Positions 31,112 to 44,600 of a stretch of 62,000 bases of DNA are shown in pieces. The notes under the pieces were generated by a model. The model was not told where the DNA came from. It was given only the letters and a program-made list of their open reading frames with translations, and did no database searches. Position numbers and translations under genes: made by a program. Numbering within the stretch: position 1 is the first letter of the stretch; every line of letters starts with the position of its first letter. The DNA lies in NCBI RefSeq assembly GCF_963678635.1, contig NC_087062.1, forward strand, positions 31,456,704 to 31,518,703, read 5' to 3'. The stretch is from Symsagittifera roscoffensis (taxonomy: Eukaryota; Xenacoelomorpha; Acoela; Convolutidae).

Positions 31112-34100
31112 TCAAGTTAGATTAGTTTTTTTTATATATATCTAAGTTTTTTGAAAAAAAGGAGAAAGTTTTTTTAAAACGTCATATCTCGAAAACCAAA
31201 AAGATTTGAGCAGTCATACTTGAACGCTATGTTTAGAGCTCTTGAGTGTACCCCGATCGCACCCCACTAATGGGTTGAAAAATTCAAGTTCGGTTAGTTT
31301 TTTTATAAATAAATTTTTTGGAAAAAACTGAAAAAATCATAAAAAAAGCCATATCTCGAAAATCATATGGATTTGAGCAGTCATATTTAGACACTAGGTT
31401 TGTAGCCCTCGAAACTACCCCAAAAGCACCCCACTGTAGGGTTGAGGAATTTAAGTTCGATTAGTTTTTTATATCTAAGTTTTTTGAAAAAAAAATAAAA
31501 AATCATAAAAAAAGCCATATCTCGAAAACCAAAAAGATTTGAGCAGTCATACTTTGACGCTAGATTTGCAGCTCTTGAGCGTACCCTGATGTGGCCCTAA
31601 TATAGGGGGGTTGAGAAAACCAAAAATCAAGTTCGGTTACTTTTTTTATATCTAAGTTTTTAGAGAAAAGAATGAAAAATCATAAAAAACACCATATCTC
31701 GAAAACCATAAGGATTTAAGCAGTCATACTTGGACGCTAGATTTGTAGCCCTCGAGTGTATCCCGATAGCACCCCACTAAAGGGTTGAAAAATTCAAGTT
31801 CTGTTAGCTTTTTATATCTAAGTTTTTTGGAAAAAAAGAAAAAATCATGAAAAAAGCCATATCTCGAAAATCACAGGGATTTGAGCAGTCATAATTGGAC
31901 GCCAGATTTTTAGCCCTCGAAATTACCCCGAAAGCACCCCACTGAAGGGTTGAGAAATTTAAGTTCGCTTAGTTTTTTATATCTAAGTTTTTTGAAAAAA
32001 AAATAAAAAATCATAAAAAACGCCATATCTCGAAAACCAAAAAGATTTGAGCAGTCATACTTTGACGCTAGATTTGCAACTTTTGAGCGTACCCTGACAG
32101 GGCCCCAATATAGGGGGGTTGAGAGAATCGAAAATCAAGTTCGGTTAATTTTTTCTTTCTAAATTTTTGAAAAAAAATGAACAAATCATAAAAAACGCCA
32201 AATCTCGAAAACCATAAGTATTTGAGCAGTCATACTTAGACGCTAGATTTGCAGCTCTTGAGTGTACCCCGATAGCACCACATTATAGGGTTAGAAATTC
32301 AAGTTCGGTTAGTTTTTTTATATCTAAGTTTTTTGGAAAAAAAAGAAAAATTTTTAAAAAACGCCATATCTCAAAAACTATAAGTATTTGAGCAGTCATA
32401 TTTGAACGCTAGATTTAGAGCCCTCGATTGTACCACGATAGCACACCACTTTAGGAATGAGAAATTCAAGTTCGGTTAGTCTTTTTATGTCTAAGTTTTT
32501 GAAAAAAATGAAAAAATCATAAAAAACGCCATATCTCGAAAACCAAAAGTATTTGAGCAGTCATACTTAGACGCTAGATTTGCAGCTCTTGAGTGTACCC
32601 AGATAGCACACACTATAGGGTTGGAAAATTCAAGTTCGGTTAGTTTTTTTATATCTAAGTTTTTTGTAAAAAAACATAAAAAACGCCATATCTCGAAAAC
32701 CATAAGGATTTGAGCAGTCATACTTGGACGCTAGATTTGCAGCTCTTGAGTGTACCCCGATAGCACCACATTATAGGGTTGGAAATTCAAGTTCGGTTAG
32801 TTTTTTTATATCTAAGTTTTTTGGAAAAAAAAGAAAAATTTTAAAAAACGCCATATCTCGAAAACTATAAGTATTTGAGCAGTCATATTTGAACGCTAGA
32901 TTTAGAGCCCTCGATTGTACCACGATAGCACACCACTTTAGGAATGAGAAATTCAAGTTCGGTTAGTCTTTTTATGTCTAAGTTTTTGAAAAAAATGAAA
33001 AAATCATAAAAAACGCCATATCTCGAAAACCATAAGTATTTGAGCAGTCATACTTAGACGCTAGATTTGCAGCTCTTGAGTGTACCCAGATAGCACCACA
33101 CTATAGGGTTGGAAAATTCAAGTTCGGTTAGTTTTTTTATATCTAAGTTTTTTGTAAAAAAACATAAAAAACGCCATATCTCGAAAACCATAAGGATTTG
33201 AGCAGTCATACTTGGACGCTAGATTTGCAGCTCTTGAGTGTAGCCCAATAGGTTCCCACTATACGGATGAAAAAATCAAGTTAGATTAGCTTTTTTTATA
33301 TATATCTAAGTTTTTTTGAAAAAAAAGGAAAAATTTTTTTAAAAACGTCATATCTCGAAAACCAAAAGGAATTGAGCAGTCATACTTGAACGCTATGTTT
33401 AGAGCTCTTGAGTGTACCCCGATAGCACCCCACTATGGAATTGAAAAATTCAAGTTCGGTTAGTTTTTTTATAAATAAATTTTTTGGAAAAAAACTGAAA
33501 AAATAATAAAAAAAAGCCATATCTCGAAAATCATAGGGATTTGAGCAGTCATATTTGGACGCTAGATTTGTAGCCCTCGAAATTACCCCAAAAGCACCGC
33601 ACTGTAGGGTTGAGAAATTTAAGTTCGATTAGTTTTTTATATCTAAGTTTTTTGAAAAAAAAAATCATAAAAAACGCCATATCTCGAAAACCAAAAAGAT
33701 TTGAGCAGTCATACTTTGACGCTAGATTTGCAGCTCTTGAGCGTACCCAGATGGGGCCCTAATACAGGGGGGTTGAGTAAATCGAAAATCAAGTTCGGTT
33801 ACTTATTTTATATCTAAGTTTTTAGAGAAAAAATTAAAAATCATAAAAAACACCATATCTCGAAAACCATAAGGATTTGAGCAGTCATACTTGGACGCTA
33901 GATTTGTAGCCCTTGAATGTATCCCGATAGCACCCCACTTAGGGGTTGAAAAATTCAAGTTCTGTTAGTTTTTTTATATCTAATTTTTTGGAAAAAAAAA
34001 AGAAAAAATCATGAAAAAAGCCATATCTCGAAAATCATAGGGATTTGAGCAGTCATAATTGGACATCAGATTTGTAGCCCTCGAAATTACCCCGAAAGCA

Positions 34101-36636
34101 CCCCACTGAAGGGTTGAGAAATTTAAGTTCGATTAGTTTTTTATAGCTAAATTTTTTGAAAAAAAAAAATCATAAAAAACGCCATATCTCGAAAACCAAA
34201 AAGATTTGAGCAGTCATACTTTGACGCTAGATTTGCAGCTCTTGAGCGTACCATGATGGGGCCCTAATACAGGGGGGTTGAGTAAATCGAAAATCAAGTT
34301 CGGTTACTTATTTTACATCTAAGTTTTTGGAGAAAAAATGAAAAATCATAAAAAACACCATATCTCGAAAACCATAAGGATTTGAGCAGTCATACTTGGA
34401 CGCTAGATTTGTAGCCCTTGAATGTATCCCGATAGCACCCCACTAAAGGGTTGAAAAATTCAAGTTTGTTAGTTTTTTTTATATCTAATTTTTTGGAAAA
34501 AAAAAGAAAAAATCATGAAAAAAGCCATATCTCGAAAATCATAGGGATTTGAGCAGTCATAATTGGACGCCAGATTTGTAGCCCTCGAAATTACCCCGAA
34601 AGCACCCCACTGAAGGGTTGAGAAATTTAAGTTCGATTAGTTTTTTATATCTAAGTTTTTTGAAAAAAAAAAATCATAAAAAACGCCATGTCTCGAAAAC
34701 CAAAAAGATTTGAGCAGTCATACTTTGACGCTAGATTTGCAGCTTTTGAGCGCACCTTGACAGGGCCCTAATATAGGGGGGTTGAGAGAATCGAAAATCA
34801 AGTTCGGTTAATTTTTTTCTTTCTAAGTTTTTTGAGAAACGAATGAAAAATCAGAAAAAACACCATATCTCGAAAACCATAAGGATTTGAGCAGTCATAC
34901 TTGGACGCTAGATTTAGAGCCCTCGATTGTACCCCGATATCACGCCACTTTAGGAATGAGAAATTCAAGTTCAGTTAGTTTTTTATATCTAAGTTTTTGA
35001 AAAAAAATGAACAAATCATAAAAAACGCCATATCTCGAAAACCATAAGTATTTGAGCAGTCATACTTGGACGCTAGATTTGCAGCTCTTGAGTGTACCCC
35101 GATAGCACCACAGTATAGGGTTGGAAATTCAAGTTCGGTTAATTTTTTTTATATCTAAGTTTTTTTTGGAAAAAAAAGAAAAATTTTTAAAAAACGCCAT
35201 ATCTCGAAAACTATAAGTATTTGAGCAGTCATATTTGAACGCTAGATTTAGAGCCCTCGATTGTACCACGATAGCACACCACTTTAGGAATGAGAAATTC
35301 AAGTTCGGTTAGTCTTTTTATGTCTAAGTTTTTGAAAAAAATGAAAAAATCATAAAAAACGCCATATCTCGAAAACCATAAGTGTTTGAGCAGTCATACT
35401 TAGACGCTAGATTTGTAGCCCTTGAATGTATCCCGATAGCACCCCACTTAGGGGTTGAAAAATTCAAGTTCTGTTAGTTTTTTTATATCTAATTGTTTGG
35501 AAAAAAAAAAGAAAAAATTATGAAAAAAGCCATATCTCGAAAATCATAGGGATTTGAGCAGTCATAATTGGACATCAGATTTGTAGCCCTCGAAATTACC
35601 CCGAAAGCACCCCACTGAAGGGTTGAGAAATTTAAGTTCGATTAGTTTTTTATATCTAAATTTTTTGAAAAAAAAAAAATTAAAAAAAACGCCATATCTC
35701 GAAAACCAAAAAGATTTGAGCAGTCATACTTTGACGCTAGATTTGCAGCTCTTGAGCGTACCCTGATGGGGCCCTAATACAGGGGGGTTGAGTAAATCGA
35801 AAATCAAGTTCGGTTACTTATTTTACATCTAAGTTTTTAGAGAAAAAATGAAAAATCATAAAAAACACCATATCTCGAAAACCATAAGGATTTGAGCAGT
35901 CATACTCGGACGCTAGATTTGTAGCCCTTGAATGTATCCCGATAGCACCCCACTAAAGGGTTGAAAAATTCAAGTTCTGTTAGTTTTTTTTATATCTAAT
36001 TTTTTGGAAAAAAAAAGAAAAAATCATGAAAAAAGCCATATCTCGAAAATCATAGGGATTTGAGCAGTCATAATTGGACGCCAGATTTGTAGCCCTCGAA
36101 ATTACCCCGAAAGCACCCCACTGAAGGGTTGAGAAATTTATGTTCGATTAGTTTTTTATATCTAAGTTTTTTGAAAAAAAAATCATAAAAAACGCCATGT
36201 CTCGAAAACCAAAAAGATTTGAGCAGTCATACTTTGACGCTAGATTTGCAGCTCTTGAGCGTACCCAGATGGGGCCCTAATACAGGGGGGTTGAGTAAAT
36301 CGAAAATCAAGTTCGGTTACTTATTTTATATCTAAGTTTTTAGAGAAAAAATGAAAAATCATAAAAAACACCATATCTCGAAAACCATAAGGATTTGAGC
36401 AGTCATACTTGGACGCTAGATTTAGAGCCCTCGATTGTACCCCGATATCACGCCACTTTAGGAATGAGAAATTCAAGTTCAGTTAGTTTTTTATATCTAA
36501 GTTTTTGAAAAAAAATGAACAAATCATAAAAAACGCCATATCTCGAAAACCATAAGTATTTGAGCAGTCATACTTGGACGCTAGATTTGCAGCTCTTGAG
36601 TGTACCCCGATAGCACCACAGTATAGGGTTGGAAAT
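31112..36636. repeat. 5,525-bp segmental repeat unit, copy 1
   Basis: From TCAAGTTAGATTAG at 31,112 every monomer variant reappears in the same order 5,525 (later 5,523-5,524) bases downstream. The right half (about 33.7-36.6 kb) already shows the 9-monomer order seen in the core. Confidence 0.88.
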
Positions 36637-39600
36637 TCAAGTTAGATTAGTTTTTTTTATATATATCTAAGTTTTTTGAAAAAAAGGAGAAAGTTTTTTT
36701 AAAACGTCATATCTCGAAAACCAAAAAGATTTGAGCAGTCATACTTGAACGCTATGTTTAGAGCTCTTGAGTGTACCCCGATCGCACCCCATTAATGGGT
36801 TGAAAAATTCAAGTTCGGTTAGTTTTTTTATAAATAAATTTTTTGGAAAAAACTGAAAAAATCATAAAAAAAGCCATATCTCGAAAATCATATGGATTTG
36901 AGCAGTCATATTTAGACACTAGGTTTGTAGCCCTCGAAACTACCCCAAAAGCACCCCACTGTAGGGTTGAGGAATTTAAGTTCGATTAGTTTTTTATATC
37001 TAAGTTTTTTGAAAAAAAAATAAAAAATCATAAAAAAAGCCATATCTCGAAAACCAAAAAGATTTGAGCAGTCACACTTTGACGCTAGATTTGCAGCTCT
37101 TGAGCGTACCCTGATGTGGCCCTAATATAGGGGGGTTGAGAAAACCAAAAATCAAGTTCGGTTACTTTTTTTATATCTAAGTTTTTAGAGAAAAGAATGA
37201 AAAATCATAAAAAACACCATATCTCGAAAACCATAAGGATTTAAGCAGTCATACTTGGACGCTAGATTTGTAGCCCTCGAGTGTATCCCGATAGCACCCC
37301 ACTAAAGGGTTGAAAAATTCAAGTTCTGTTAGCTTTTTATATCTAAGTTTTTTGGAAAAAAAGAAAAAATCATGAAAAAAGCCATATCTCGAAAATCACA
37401 GGGATTTGAGCAGTCATAATTGGACGCCAGATTTTTAGCCCTCGAAATTACCCCGAAAGCACCCCACTGAAGGGTTGAGAAATTTAAGTTCGCTTAGTTT
37501 TTTATATCTAAGTTTTTTGAAAAAAAAATAAAAAATCATAAAAAACGCCATATCTCGAAAACCAAAAAGATTTGAGCAGTCATACTTTGACGCTAGATTT
37601 GCAACTTTTGAGCGTACCCTGACAGGGCCCCAATATAGGGGGGTTGAGAGAATCGAAAATCAAGTTCGGTTAATTTTTTCTTTCTAAATTTTTGAAAAAA
37701 AATGAACAAATCATAAAAAACGCCAAATCTCGAAAACCATAAGTATTTGAGCAGTCATACTTAGACGCTAGATTTGCAGCTCTTGAGTGTACCCCGATAG
37801 CACCACATTATAGGGTTAGAAATTCAAGTTCGGTTAGTTTTTTTATATCTAAGTTTTTTGGAAAAAAAAGAAAAATTTTTAAAAAACGCCATATCTCAAA
37901 AACTATAAGTATTTGAGCAGTCATATTTGAACGCTAGATTTAGAGCCCTCGATTGTACCACGATAGCACACCACTTTAGGAATGAGAAATTCAAGTTCGG
38001 TTAGTCTTTTTATGTCTAAGTTTTTGAAAAAAATGAAAAAATCATAAAAAACGCCATATCTCGAAAACCAAAAGTATTTGAGCAGTCATACTTAGACGCT
38101 AGATTTGCAGCTCTTGAGTGTACCCAGATAGCACACACTATAGGGTTGGAAAATTCAAGTTCGGTTAGTTTTTTTATATCTAAGTTTTTTGTAAAAAAAC
38201 ATAAAAAACGCCATATCTCGAAAACCATAAGGATTTGAGCAGTCATACTTGGACGCTAGATTTGCAGCTCTTGAGTGTACCCCGATAGCACCACATTATA
38301 GGGTTGGAAATTCAAGTTCGGTTAGTTTTTTTATATCTAAGTTTTTTGGAAAAAAAAGAAAAATTTTAAAAAACGCCATATCTCGAAAACTATAAGTATT
38401 TGAGCAGTCATATTTGAACGCTAGATTTAGAGCCCTCGATTGTACCACGATAGCACACCACTTTAGGAATGAGAAATTCAAGTTCGGTTAGTCTTTTTAT
38501 GTCTAAGTTTTTGAAAAAAATGAAAAAATCATAAAAAACGCCATATCTCGAAAACCATAAGTATTTGAGCAGTCATACTTAGACGCTAGATTTGCAGCTC
38601 TTGAGTGTACCCAGATAGCACCACACTATAGGGTTGGAAAATTCAAGTTCGGTTAGTTTTTTTATATCTAAGTTTTTTGTAAAAAAACATAAAAAACGCC
38701 ATATCTCGAAAACCATAAGGATTTGAGCAGTCATACTTGGACGCTAGATTTGCAGCTCTTGAGTGTAGCCCAATAGGTTCCCACTATACGGATGAAAAAA
38801 TCAAGTTAGATTAGCTTTTTTTATATATATCTAAGTTTTTTTGAAAAAAAAGGAAAAATTTTTTTAAAAACGTCATATCTCGAAAACCAAAAGGAATTGA
38901 GCAGTCATACTTGAACGCTATGTTTAGAGCTCTTGAGTGTACCCCGATAGCACCCCACTATGGAATTGAAAAATTCAAGTTCGGTTAGTTTTTTTATAAA
39001 TAAATTTTTTGGAAAAAAACTGAAAAAATAATAAAAAAAGCCATATCTCGAAAATCATAGGGATTTGAGCAGTCATATTTGGACGCTAGATTTGTAGCCC
39101 TCGAAATTACCCCAAAAGCACCGCACTGTAGGGTTGAGAAATTTAAGTTCGATTAGTTTTTTATATCTAAGTTTTTTGAAAAAAAAAATCATAAAAAACG
39201 CCATATCTCGAAAACCAAAAAGATTTGAGCAGTCATACTTTGACGCTAGATTTGCAGCTCTTGAGCGTACCCAGATGGGGCCCTAATACAGGGGGGTTGA
39301 GTAAATCGAAAATCAAGTTCGGTTACTTATTTTATATCTAAGTTTTTAGAGAAAAAATGAAAAATCATAAAAAACACCATATCTCGAAAACCATAAGGAT
39401 TTGAGCAGTCATACTTGGACGCTAGATTTGTAGCCCTTGAATGTATCCCGATAGCACCCCACTTAGGGGTTGAAAAATTCAAGTTCTGTTAGTTTTTTTA
39501 TATCTAATTTTTTGGAAAAAAAAAAGAAAAAATCATGAAAAAAGCCATATCTCGAAAATCATAGGGATTTGAGCAGTCATAATTGGACATCAGATTTGTA

Positions 39601-41685
39601 GCCCTCGAAATTACCCCGAAAGCACCCCACTGAAGGGTTGAGAAATTTAAGTTCGATTAGTTTTTTATATCTAAATTTTTTGAAAAAAAAAAATCATAAA
39701 AAACGCCATATCTCGAAAACCAAAAAGATTTGAGCAGTCATACTTTGACGCTAGATTTGCAGCTCTTGAGCGTACCATGATGGGGCCCTAATACAGGGGG
39801 GTTGAGTAAATCGAAAATCAAGTTCGGTTACTTATTTTACATCTAAGTTTTTGGAGAAAAAATGAAAAATCATAAAAAACACCATATCTCGAAAACCATA
39901 AGATTTGAGCAGTCATACTTGGACGCTAGATTTGTAGCCCTTGAATGTATCCCGATAGCACCCCACTAAAGGGTTGAAAAATTCAAGTTTGTTAGTTTTT
40001 TTTATATCTAATTTTTTGGAAAAAAAAAGAAAAAATCATGAAAAAAGCCATATCTCGAAAATCATAGGGATTTGAGCAGTCATAATTGGACGCCAGATTT
40101 GTAGCCCTCGAAATTACCCCGAAAGCACCCCACTGAAGGGTTGAGAAATTTAAGTTCGATTAGTTTTTTATATCTAAGTTTTTTGAAAAAAAAAAAATCA
40201 TAAAAAACGCCATGTCTCGAAAACCAAAAAGATTTGAGCAGTCATACTTTGACGCTAGATTTGCAGCTTTTGAGCGTACCTTGACAGGGCCCTAATATAG
40301 GGGGGTTGAGAGAATCGAAAATCAAGTTCGGTTAATTTTTTTCTTTCTAAGTTTTTTGAGAAAAGAATGAAAAATCAGAAAAAACACCATATCTCGAAAA
40401 CCATAAGGATTTGAGCAGTCATACTTGGACGCTAGATTTAGAGCCCTCGATTGTACCCCGATATCACGCCACTTTAGGAATGAGAAATTCAAGTTCAGTT
40501 AGTTTTTTATATCTAAGTTTTTGAAAAAAAATGAACAAATCATAAAAAACGCCATATCTCGAAAACCATAAGTATTTGAGCAGTCATACTTGGACGCTAG
40601 ATTTGCAGCTCTTGAGTGTACCCCGATAGCACCACAGTATAGGGTTGGAAATTCAAGTTCGGTTAATTTTTTTTATATCTAAGTTTTTTTGGAAAAAAAA
40701 GAAAATTTTTTAAAAAACGCCATATCTCGAAAACTATAAGTATTTGAGCAGTCATATTTGAACGCTAGATTTAGAGCCCTCGATTGTACCACGATAGCAC
40801 ACCACTTTAGGAATGAGAAATTCAAGTTCGGTTAGTCTTTTTATGTCTAAGTTTTTGAAAAAAATGAAAAAATCATAAAAAACGCCATATCTCGAAAACC
40901 ATAAGTGTTTGAGCAGTCATACTTAGACGCTAGATTTGTAGCCCTTGAATGTATCCCGATAGCACCCCACTTAGGGGTTGAAAAATTCAAGTTCTGTTAG
41001 TTTTTTTATATCTAATTGTTTGGAAAAAAAAAAGAAAAAATTATGAAAAAAGCCATATCTCGAAAATCATAGGGATTTGAGCAGTCATAATTGGACATCA
41101 GATTTGTAGCCCTCGAAATTACCCCGAAAGCACCCCACTGAAGGGTTGAGAAATTTAAGTTCGATTAGTTTTTTATATCTAAATTTTTTGAAAAAAAAAA
41201 AAATTAAAAAAAACGCCATATCTCGAAAACCAAAAAGATTTGAGCAGTCATACTTTGACGCTAGATTTGCAGCTCTTGAGCGTACCCTGATGGGGCTCTA
41301 ATACAGGGGGGTTGATTAAATCGAAAATCAAGTTCGGTTACTTATTTTACATCTAAGTTTTTAGAGAAAAAATGAAAAATCATAAAAAACACCATATCTC
41401 GAAAACCATAAGGATTTGAGCAGTCATACTCGGACGCTAGATTTGTAGCCCTTGAATGTATCCCGATAGCACCCCACTAAAGGGTTGAAAAATTCAAGTT
41501 CTGTTAGTTTTTTTTATATCTAATTTTTTGGAAAAAAAAAGAAAAAATCATGAAAAAAGCCATATCTCGAAAATCATAGGGATTTGAGCAGTCATAATTG
41601 GACGCCAGATTTGTAGCCCTCGAAATTACCCCGAAAGCACCCCACTGAAGGGTTGAGAAATTTAAGTTCGATTAGTTTTTTATAT
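36637..41685. repeat. 5.5-kb segmental repeat unit, copy 2
   Basis: It begins at a chimaeric monomer at about 36,637, where a centre GATAGCACCACAGTATAGGG is joined to TCAAGTTAGATTAG, the start of copy 1. Agreement with copy 1 persists to about 41,685 and then the monomer order differs. Identity is very high: only scattered single-base and A-tract differences were noticed. Confidence 0.88.
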
Positions 41686-44600
41686 CTAAATTTTTTGAAA
41701 AAAAAAAAAATTAAAAAAAACGCCATATCTCGAAAACCAAAAAGATTTGAGCAGTCATACTTTGACGCTAGATTTGCAGCTCTTGAGCGTACCCTGATGG
41801 GGCCCTAATACAGGGGGGTTGATTAAATCGAAAATCAAGTTCGGTTACTTATTTTACATCTAAGTTTTTAGAGAAAAAATGAAAAATCATAAAAAACACC
41901 ATATCTCGAAAACCATAAGGATTTGAGCAGTCATACTCGGACGCTAGATTTGTAGCCCTTGAATGTATCCCGATAGCACCCCACTAAAGGGTTGAAAAAT
42001 TCAAGTTCTGTTAGTTTTTTTATATATAATTTTTTGGAAAAAAAAAGAAAAAATCATGAAAAAAGCCATATCTCGAAAATCATAGGGATTTGAGCAGTCA
42101 TAATTGGACGCCAGATTTGTAGCCCTCGAAATTACCCCGAAAGCACCCCACTGAAGGGTTGAGAAATTTAAGTTCGATTAGTTTTTTATATCTAAGTTTT
42201 TTGAAAAAAAAAAATCATAAAAAACGCCATGTCTCGAAAACCAAAAAGATTTGAGCAGTCATACTTTGACGCTAGATTTGCAGCTCTTGAGCGTACCCAG
42301 ATGGGGCCCTAATACAGGGGGGTTGAGTAAATCGAAAATCAAGTTCGGTTACTTATTTTATATCTAAGTTTTTAGAGAAAAAATGAAAAATCATAAAAAA
42401 CACCATATCTCGAAAACCATAAGGATTTGAGCAGTCATACTTGGACGCTAGATTTAGAGCCCTCGATTGTACCCCGATATCACGCCACTTTAGGAATGAG
42501 AAATTCAAGTTCAGTTAGTTTTTTATATCTAAGTTTTTGAAAAAAAATGAACAAATCATAAAAAACGCCATATCTCGAAAACCATAAGTATTTGAGCAGT
42601 CATACTTGGACGCTAGATTTGCAGCTCTTGAGTGTACCCCGATAGCACCACAGTATAGGGTTGGAAATTCAAGTTCGGTTAATTTTTTTTATATCTAAGT
42701 TTTTTTGGAAAAAAAAGAAAAATTTTTAAAAAACGCCATATCTCGAAAACTATAAGTATTTGAGCAGTCATATTTGAACGCTAGATTTAGAGCCCTCGAT
42801 TGTACCACGATAGCACACCACTTTAGGAATGAGAAATTCAAGTTCGGTTAGTCTTTTTATGTCTAAGTTTTTGAAAAAAATGAAAAAATCATAAAAAACG
42901 CCATATCTCGAAAACCATAAGTGTTTGAGCAGTCATACTTAGACGCTAGATTTGTAGCCCTTGAATGTATCCCGATAGCACCCCACTTAGGGGTTGAAAA
43001 ATTCAAGTTCTGTTAGTTTTTTTATATCTAATTTTTTGGAAAAAAAAAAGAAAAAATCATGAAAAAAGCCATATCTCGAAAATCATAGGGATTTGAGCAG
43101 TCATAATTGGACATCAGATTTGTAGCCCTCGAAATTACCCCGAAAGCACCCCACTGAAGGGTTGAGAAATTTAAGTTCGATTAGTTTTTTATATCTAAAT
43201 TTTTTGAAAAAAAAAAAAATTAAAAAAAACGCCATATCTCGAAAACCAAAAAGATTTGAGCAGTCATACTTTGACGCTAGATTTGCAGCTCTTGAGCGTA
43301 CCCTGATGGGGCCCTAATACAGGGGGGTTGAGTAAATCGAAAATCAAGTTCGGTTACTTATTTTACATCTAAGTTTTTAGAGAAAAAATGAAAAATCATA
43401 AAAAACACCATATCTCGAAAACCATAAGGATTTGAGCAGTCATACTTGGACGCTAGATTTGTAGCCCTTGAATGTATCCCGATAGCACCCCACTAAAGGG
43501 TTGAAAAATTCAAGTTCTGCTAGTTTTTTTTATATCTAATTTTTTGGAAAAAAAAAGAAAAAATCATGAAAAAAGCCATATCTCGAAAATCATAGGGATT
43601 TGAGCAGTCATAATTGGACGCCAGATTTGTAGCCCTCGAAATTACCCCGAAAGCACCCCACTGAAGGGTTGAGAAATTTAAGTTCGATTAGTTTTTTATA
43701 TCTAAGTTTTTTGAAAAAAAAAATCATAAAAAACGCCATGTCTCGAAAACCAAAAAGATTTGAGCAGTCATACTTTGACGCTAGATTTGCAGCTCTTGAG
43801 CGTACCCAGATGGGGCCCTAATACAGGGGGGTTGAGTAAATCGAAAATCAAGTTCGGTTACTTATTTTATATCTAAGTTTTTAGAGAAAAAATGAAAAAT
43901 CATAAAAAACACCATATCTCGAAAACCATAAGGATTTGAGCAGTCATACTTGGACGCTAGATTTAGAGCCCTCGATTGTACCCCGATATCACGCCACTTT
44001 AGGAATGAGAAATTCAAGTTCAGTTAGTTTTTTATATCTAAGTTTTTGAAAAAAAAATGAACAAATCATAAAAAACGCCATATCTCGAAAACCATAAGTA
44101 TTTGAGCAGTCATACTTGGACGCTAGATTTGCAGCTCTTGAGTGTACCCCGATAGCACCACAGTATAGGGTTGGAAATTCAAGTTCGGTTAATTTTTTTT
44201 ATATCTAAGTTTTTTTGGAAAAAAAAGAAAAATTTTTAAAAAACGCCATATCTCGAAAACTATAAGTATTTGAGCAGTCATATTTGAACGCTAGATTTAG
44301 AGCCCTCGATTGTACCACGATAGCACACCACTTTAGGAATGAGAAATTCAAGTTCGGTTAGTCTTTTTATGTCTAAGTTTTTGAAAAAAATGAAAAAATC
44401 ATAAAAAACGCCATATCTCGAAAACCATAAGTGTTTGAGCAGTCATACTTAGACGCTAGATTTGTAGCCCTTGAATGTATCCCGATAGCACCCCACTTAG
44501 GGGTTGAAAAATTCAAGTTCTGTTAGTTTTTTTTATATCTAATTTTTTGGAAAAAAAAAGACAAAATCATGAAAAAAGCCATATCTCGAAAATCATAGGG

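Noticed and set aside
32491-32956. Recurring minus-strand open frames of 61-77 codons in the satellite (F-R-D-M-A-F-F type peptides), repeated at 38.0-38.5 and 46.1 kb.
   Set aside because: They follow the monomer sequence, are broken in most monomers by stops and by A-tract length changes that are not multiples of three, and have no start or splice context. Treated as repeat sequence.
33740-33840. CTGATGGGG...CGAAAATC in A-type monomers, considered as a hammerhead ribozyme because several animal satellites carry one.
   Set aside because: The core should read CTGATGA with GAAA and three closing stems. Here the seventh base is G, stems I and III do not form, and most monomers lack the motif.
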